In this document: positions 60,776 through 64,000 of the stretch, piece by piece
How the letters are laid out: every line of letters begins with the position of its first letter
How positions within the stretch are numbered: position 1 is the stretch's first letter
The notes under the pieces: model-generated
What the model was told of the DNA's origin: nothing
The model's database searches: none
Seen by the model: only the letters and a program-made list of their open reading frames with translations
Origin: Reyranella sp.
Lineage (GTDB): Bacteria > Pseudomonadota > Alphaproteobacteria > Reyranellales > Reyranellaceae
Assembly (NCBI GenBank): GCA_019750135.1
Contig: JAIEOV010000010.1
Span: 248,001 to 312,000 of the forward strand
Direction of reading: 5' to 3'
Length of the DNA: 64,000 nt
Position numbers and translations under genes: made by a program

Positions 60776-61930
60776 TTGTCCCTACATCGTCGCCTGCTGG
60801 CAGCCGCCGGCCTCGCTTTTCTTGTCACTTCATCGGCGGCCTTCGCCCAGGGCGGTCCGCCGGCCATGCCGGTCACCATCTCCCCGCCTGTCGCCAAGCG
60901 CGTCACCCAGTGGGACGAGTTCTCGGGTCGTTTCGAGGCGGTGGCGCAGGTCGAAGTGCGCGCCCGCGTCTCGGGCTTCATCGACAAGCTGCATTTCCGC
61001 GACGGCCAGGTCGTCAATGTCGGTGACCTGCTGTTCACCATCGACAAGCGGCCGTTCGAGATCGCGGTCCAGAGTGCCGAGGCCGAGGTCGCGCGCAACA
61101 AGGCGCAGGTCGACATCGCCGAGCTGCAGGTCGAGCGCGGCGCGGCGCTGGTCAAGTCCAGGAACATTCCCGACGCCGAGTACGACCAGCGCAAGGCCAA
61201 CCTCGCCGTGGCGAAGGCCCAGCTCAAGTCAGCCGAGGCCGCGGTGCGCAATGCCGAACTCAATCTCGACTGGACCGATGTCCGCGCGCCGCTGGCTGGC
61301 CGCATCTCCGACCGCAAGGTCGATGCCGGCAACCTGATCCAGGGCGGCCAGCAGGGCGCCACTTTGCTCGCCACCATCGTGACACTCGATCCCATCCGCT
61401 TCGTGTTCGACGTCTCGGAGGCCGACTACCTGCGCTACACGCGCCTGTTCCTGTCGCGGGCGATGGCGTCGTCACGCGATTCGGTGAATCCGGTGCGCAT
61501 CCGGCTGGCCGACGAGACCGAATGGACGCGCAACGGCAAGGTCGACTTCGTCGACAATACGCTCAGCCCGCGCTCGGGCACCATGCGCACCCGCGCCGTG
61601 GTCGAGAACAAGAACCAGCTCCTGACGCCGGGCGTGTTCGGCCGCGTGCAGCTGTTCGGCGGCGAATACAATGCGCTGCTGATCCCCGATTCGGCGATCG
61701 TCGCCGACCAGGCGCGCAAGATCGTCTTCACGGTGGGCGAGAACAACGTGGTGCAGGCCAAGGTCGTGACGCTGGGACCCATCGTCGACGGCCTCCGCGT
61801 GATCCGCGAAGGACTGGCGCCGACCGACAACGTCGTGCTGGACGGCCTCGCCAACCCGATGGTGCGGCCGGGCGCCAAGGTCGTGCCCCAGAAGGGCGAG
61901 ATCAAGACCGCCGACGCCAAAGCCAAATAA
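60776..61930 (+). CDS. RND efflux periplasmic adaptor (AcrA/MexE-like)
   Basis: 384 residues from TTG 60776, preceded by GGGGGAG; a GTG at 60737 is a longer alternative. Signal peptide LHRRLLAAAGLAFLVTSSAA, then biotinyl-lipoyl motif VSGFIDKLHFRDGQVVNVGDLLFTID in two halves around a coiled-coil hairpin (about 90-165), then beta-barrel APLAGRISDRKVDAGNLI. It links the inner-membrane pump to an outer-membrane channel, which is not in view. The pump gene follows 66 bases later. Confidence 0.9.
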   Translation: MSLHRRLLAAAGLAFLVTSSAAFAQGGPPAMPVTISPPVAKRVTQWDEFSGRFEAVAQVEVRARVSGFIDKLHFRDGQVVNVGDLLFTIDKRPFEIAVQSAEAEVARNKAQVDIAELQVERGAALVKSRNIPDAEYDQRKANLAVAKAQLKSAEAAVRNAELNLDWTDVRAPLAGRISDRKVDAGNLIQGGQQGATLLATIVTLDPIRFVFDVSEADYLRYTRLFLSRAMASSRDSVNPVRIRLADETEWTRNGKVDFVDNTLSPRSGTMRTRAVVENKNQLLTPGVFGRVQLFGGEYNALLIPDSAIVADQARKIVFTVGENNVVQAKVVTLGPIVDGLRVIREGLAPTDNVVLDGLANPMVRPGAKVVPQKGEIKTADAKAK

Positions 61931-61996
61931 TCCGCGCTGCCATCCCGCGCGTAGCGCGCCGCCGCTCAGCCGCAGCCCACAGTCCAGGCTCATTCC

Positions 61997-64000
61997 ATGC
62001 GTTTTTCCCATTTCTTCATCGACCGGCCGATCTTCGCCTCGGTCCTGTCGATCATCATCCTGATCGTCGGCTTCATCGCCCAGCGCACCTTGCCGGTCGC
62101 GGAATATCCCGAGATCGCGCCGCCCACCGTCAACGTCACCGCGACCTATCCCGGCGCCTCGGCCGAGGTGATCGCCCAGACCGTCGCCACGCCGCTCGAG
62201 CTCGAGATCAACGGCGTCGACGACATGCTCTACATCAACTCGCAGTCGACCGGTGACGGACGCCTGTCGATCAACGTCGTGTTCAAACCCGGCGTCGACA
62301 TCGACCAGGCCCAGGTCAACGTGCAGAACCGAGTCGCCGTCGCCCAGCCCCGCCTGCCCGAGGACGTGCAGCGGCTGGGCATCGTGGTGCGCAAGGCCTC
62401 GCCCGACCTGATGATGGTCGTGCACATGACGTCGCCCGACGGCAGCCGCGACCAGCAGTACATCTCCAACTACGCCACCCTCTTCGTGAAGGACGTGCTG
62501 GGCCGCATCGACGGCGTCGGCAACGTGCTGGTGTTCGGCGCGCGCGACTATTCGATGCGCGTGTGGCTCGATCCCGCCCGCGTCGCCGCCCGCAACCTGA
62601 CGGCCGGCGAGGTGATGCTGGCGTTGCGCGCGGCGAACCTGCAGGTCGCCGCGGGCGCCATCAACCAGGCGCCGGCCGTGTCGCCGGGCGCCTTCACCTT
62701 GTCGGTGCAGACGCTGGGCCGGCTCACCAGCCCCGAGGAGTTCGGCAACATCGTGCTGCGCGCCGAGCCGGACGGCCAGGTGACGCGCCTGCGCGACGTG
62801 GCGCGCATCGAGCTGGGCGCGCAGGACTACACGCTGAACGCCTACCTCGACAACAAGAACGCCACGGCGCTCGGCATCTTCCAGCGCCCCGGCTCCAACG
62901 CCATCGCCACCTCGGACACCATCAAGGCGACGATGGAGAAGCTGAAGAAGGACTTCCCGCCCGGCCTCGACTATTCGGTGGTCTACAACCCGGTGGAGTT
63001 CATCCAGGCCTCGGTCGACGCGGTCATCGAGACGCTGTTCGAAGCGCTGCTGCTGGTCGTGATCGTGGTGATCGTGTTCCTGCAGACCTGGCGGGCGGCG
63101 ATCATCCCGCTTCTCGCCATTCCTGTCTCGCTGATCGGCTCGTTCGCGGTGATGGCCGCGGTCGGCGTGTCGTTCAACACCCTGTCGCTGTTCGGCCTGG
63201 TGCTGGCGATCGGCATCGTGGTCGACGACGCCATCGTCGTGGTCGAGAACGTCGAGCGCTACCTGACCCAGGGCATGTCGCCCAAGGCCGCAGCGCACAA
63301 GACCATGGACGAGGTCGGCGGCGCCTTGATCGCGATCTCTCTGGTGCTGATCGCGGTGTTCCTGCCAACGGCCTTCATCACCGGCCTGCAGGGCACTTTC
63401 TACAAGCAGTTCGCCATCACCATCGCGGCCTCGACGGCGATCTCGGCCTTCGTGTCGCTGACCCTGTCGCCCGCCATGGCGGCGCTGCTGCTCAAGACGC
63501 ATGCGCTGTCGCATGTCGAGAAGCCCAAGCCGACGCTGCTCGAGCGCATCGCCTGGCCGCTCAACTGGTTCTTCCGCCAGTTCAATCGCGGCTTCGAATG
63601 GCTGTCGAATTTCTATGGCCGGGCCACGGCCCGCCTGATCCGCCTGTCGTTCATCATCCTGCTGGTCTACGGCGGCCTGCTGGCCCTGACGGGCTGGCGG
63701 CTGGTCAACACGCCGACCGGCCTGGTGCCGCAGCTCGACCGCTCGTACCTGATCGCCGTCATGCAGCTTCCCGCCGGCGCCACCCTGGAGCGCACCGACA
63801 AGCTGGTGAAGCAGGCCTCGGAGATGATCATGGGCACGCCGGGCGTCGAGCATGCCGTGGCCTTCGTCGGCCTCGACGGTGCCACCTTCACCAACTCGCC
63901 GAACGCCGGCGTGGTGTTCGTGACCCTGAAGCCGTTCGCCGAACGGCGCGACCTGCCGATGGACAAGATCCTGGCCGACCTGCGCGGCAAGATGTTTTCC
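61997..64000 (+). CDS. RND efflux pump, inner-membrane subunit (AcrB/HAE1), 3' part missing
   Basis: 668 codons are present of the usual ~1040; the gene continues past the window. Starts with MRFSHFFIDRPIFASVLSII (helix 1), then porter domain TYPGASAEVIAQTVATPLE, the drug-pump hairpin motifs, and the proton-relay helix GIVVDDAIVVVENVERYLTQG with both Asp residues. LTLSPAMAALLL and a cytoplasmic linker follow, then helix 7 and the second porter half. Antibiotic or other efflux substrates cannot be predicted. Confidence 0.92.
   Translation, partial: MRFSHFFIDRPIFASVLSIIILIVGFIAQRTLPVAEYPEIAPPTVNVTATYPGASAEVIAQTVATPLELEINGVDDMLYINSQSTGDGRLSINVVFKPGVDIDQAQVNVQNRVAVAQPRLPEDVQRLGIVVRKASPDLMMVVHMTSPDGSRDQQYISNYATLFVKDVLGRIDGVGNVLVFGARDYSMRVWLDPARVAARNLTAGEVMLALRAANLQVAAGAINQAPAVSPGAFTLSVQTLGRLTSPEEFGNIVLRAEPDGQVTRLRDVARIELGAQDYTLNAYLDNKNATALGIFQRPGSNAIATSDTIKATMEKLKKDFPPGLDYSVVYNPVEFIQASVDAVIETLFEALLLVVIVVIVFLQTWRAAIIPLLAIPVSLIGSFAVMAAVGVSFNTLSLFGLVLAIGIVVDDAIVVVENVERYLTQGMSPKAAAHKTMDEVGGALIAISLVLIAVFLPTAFITGLQGTFYKQFAITIAASTAISAFVSLTLSPAMAALLLKTHALSHVEKPKPTLLERIAWPLNWFFRQFNRGFEWLSNFYGRATARLIRLSFIILLVYGGLLALTGWRLVNTPTGLVPQLDRSYLIAVMQLPAGATLERTDKLVKQASEMIMGTPGVEHAVAFVGLDGATFTNSPNAGVVFVTLKPFAERRDLPMDKILADLRGKMFS

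Overview
The window reads as chromosome of a GC-rich alphaproteobacterium. Support: high-GC codon use throughout, a HemD/Mic60-like fusion followed by HemY with a C-terminal CxxC ribbon, a DUF1674 (SdhAF4-type) small protein, many TRAP, Bug and ABC solute-uptake genes, and a two-domain malic enzyme. A Reyranella or Hyphomicrobiales-like host is plausible, but I cannot fix the genus from sequence alone. There is no rRNA, tRNA, insertion sequence, prophage or CRISPR array that I can see.

Layout. 1-12.0 kb: a cut-off divergent exported protein, an ATC-hydrolase-family gene, three tandem paralogous autotransporters with propeller-like passengers, the relic tail of a fourth copy, and a small outer-membrane barrel gene. 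12.0-22.5 kb: YdcF and an alpha/beta hydrolase (coupled), ogt, the hemD-mic60 fusion and hemY, a core-only methionine synthase, a membrane protein, and mutS. 22.6-26.2 kb: one 1194-residue repeat protein of lower GC with a C-terminal membrane anchor, the least familiar gene here. 26.4-32.4 kb: TRAP permeases without a binding protein, malic enzyme, and a D-aminoacylase-type amidohydrolase. 32.4-33.8 kb: a RelE/HTH toxin-antitoxin pair and a LysE exporter. 33.9-42.0 kb: a complete TRAP transporter, rnk, a HAD phosphatase overlapping two ketopantoate-reductase paralogues, rmuC and htpX. 42.1-51.2 kb: DUF1674, an FAD oxidoreductase, threonine ammonia-lyase, vapBC, purH, an HxlR regulator divergent from an SDR, an exported protein, a lipid kinase, and a WYL regulator beside an EVE-domain protein. 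51.1-60.6 kb: a luciferase-like monooxygenase with a Bug binding protein, a sugar-type ABC transporter, a class III aminotransferase, an RpiR regulator and an amino-acid-binding protein. 60.8-64.0 kb: an RND efflux adaptor and the start of its pump.

The genes form many short operons, often with 1-4 base overlaps. Two related REP-type doublets (19.8 and 41.0 kb) separate convergent genes. A third doublet lies at 58.5 kb, and a composite hairpin inside the ABC operon appears to cover the ribosome-binding site of the ATPase gene. Candidate autoregulatory dyads sit before vapBC, the relE-type pair and the RND operon, and one near-identical 14-base motif lies before both the WYL regulator and the EVE gene. 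The best leads for something undescribed are the 1194-residue solenoid protein, the propeller-type autotransporter array, and the WYL-EVE pair with its shared motif.
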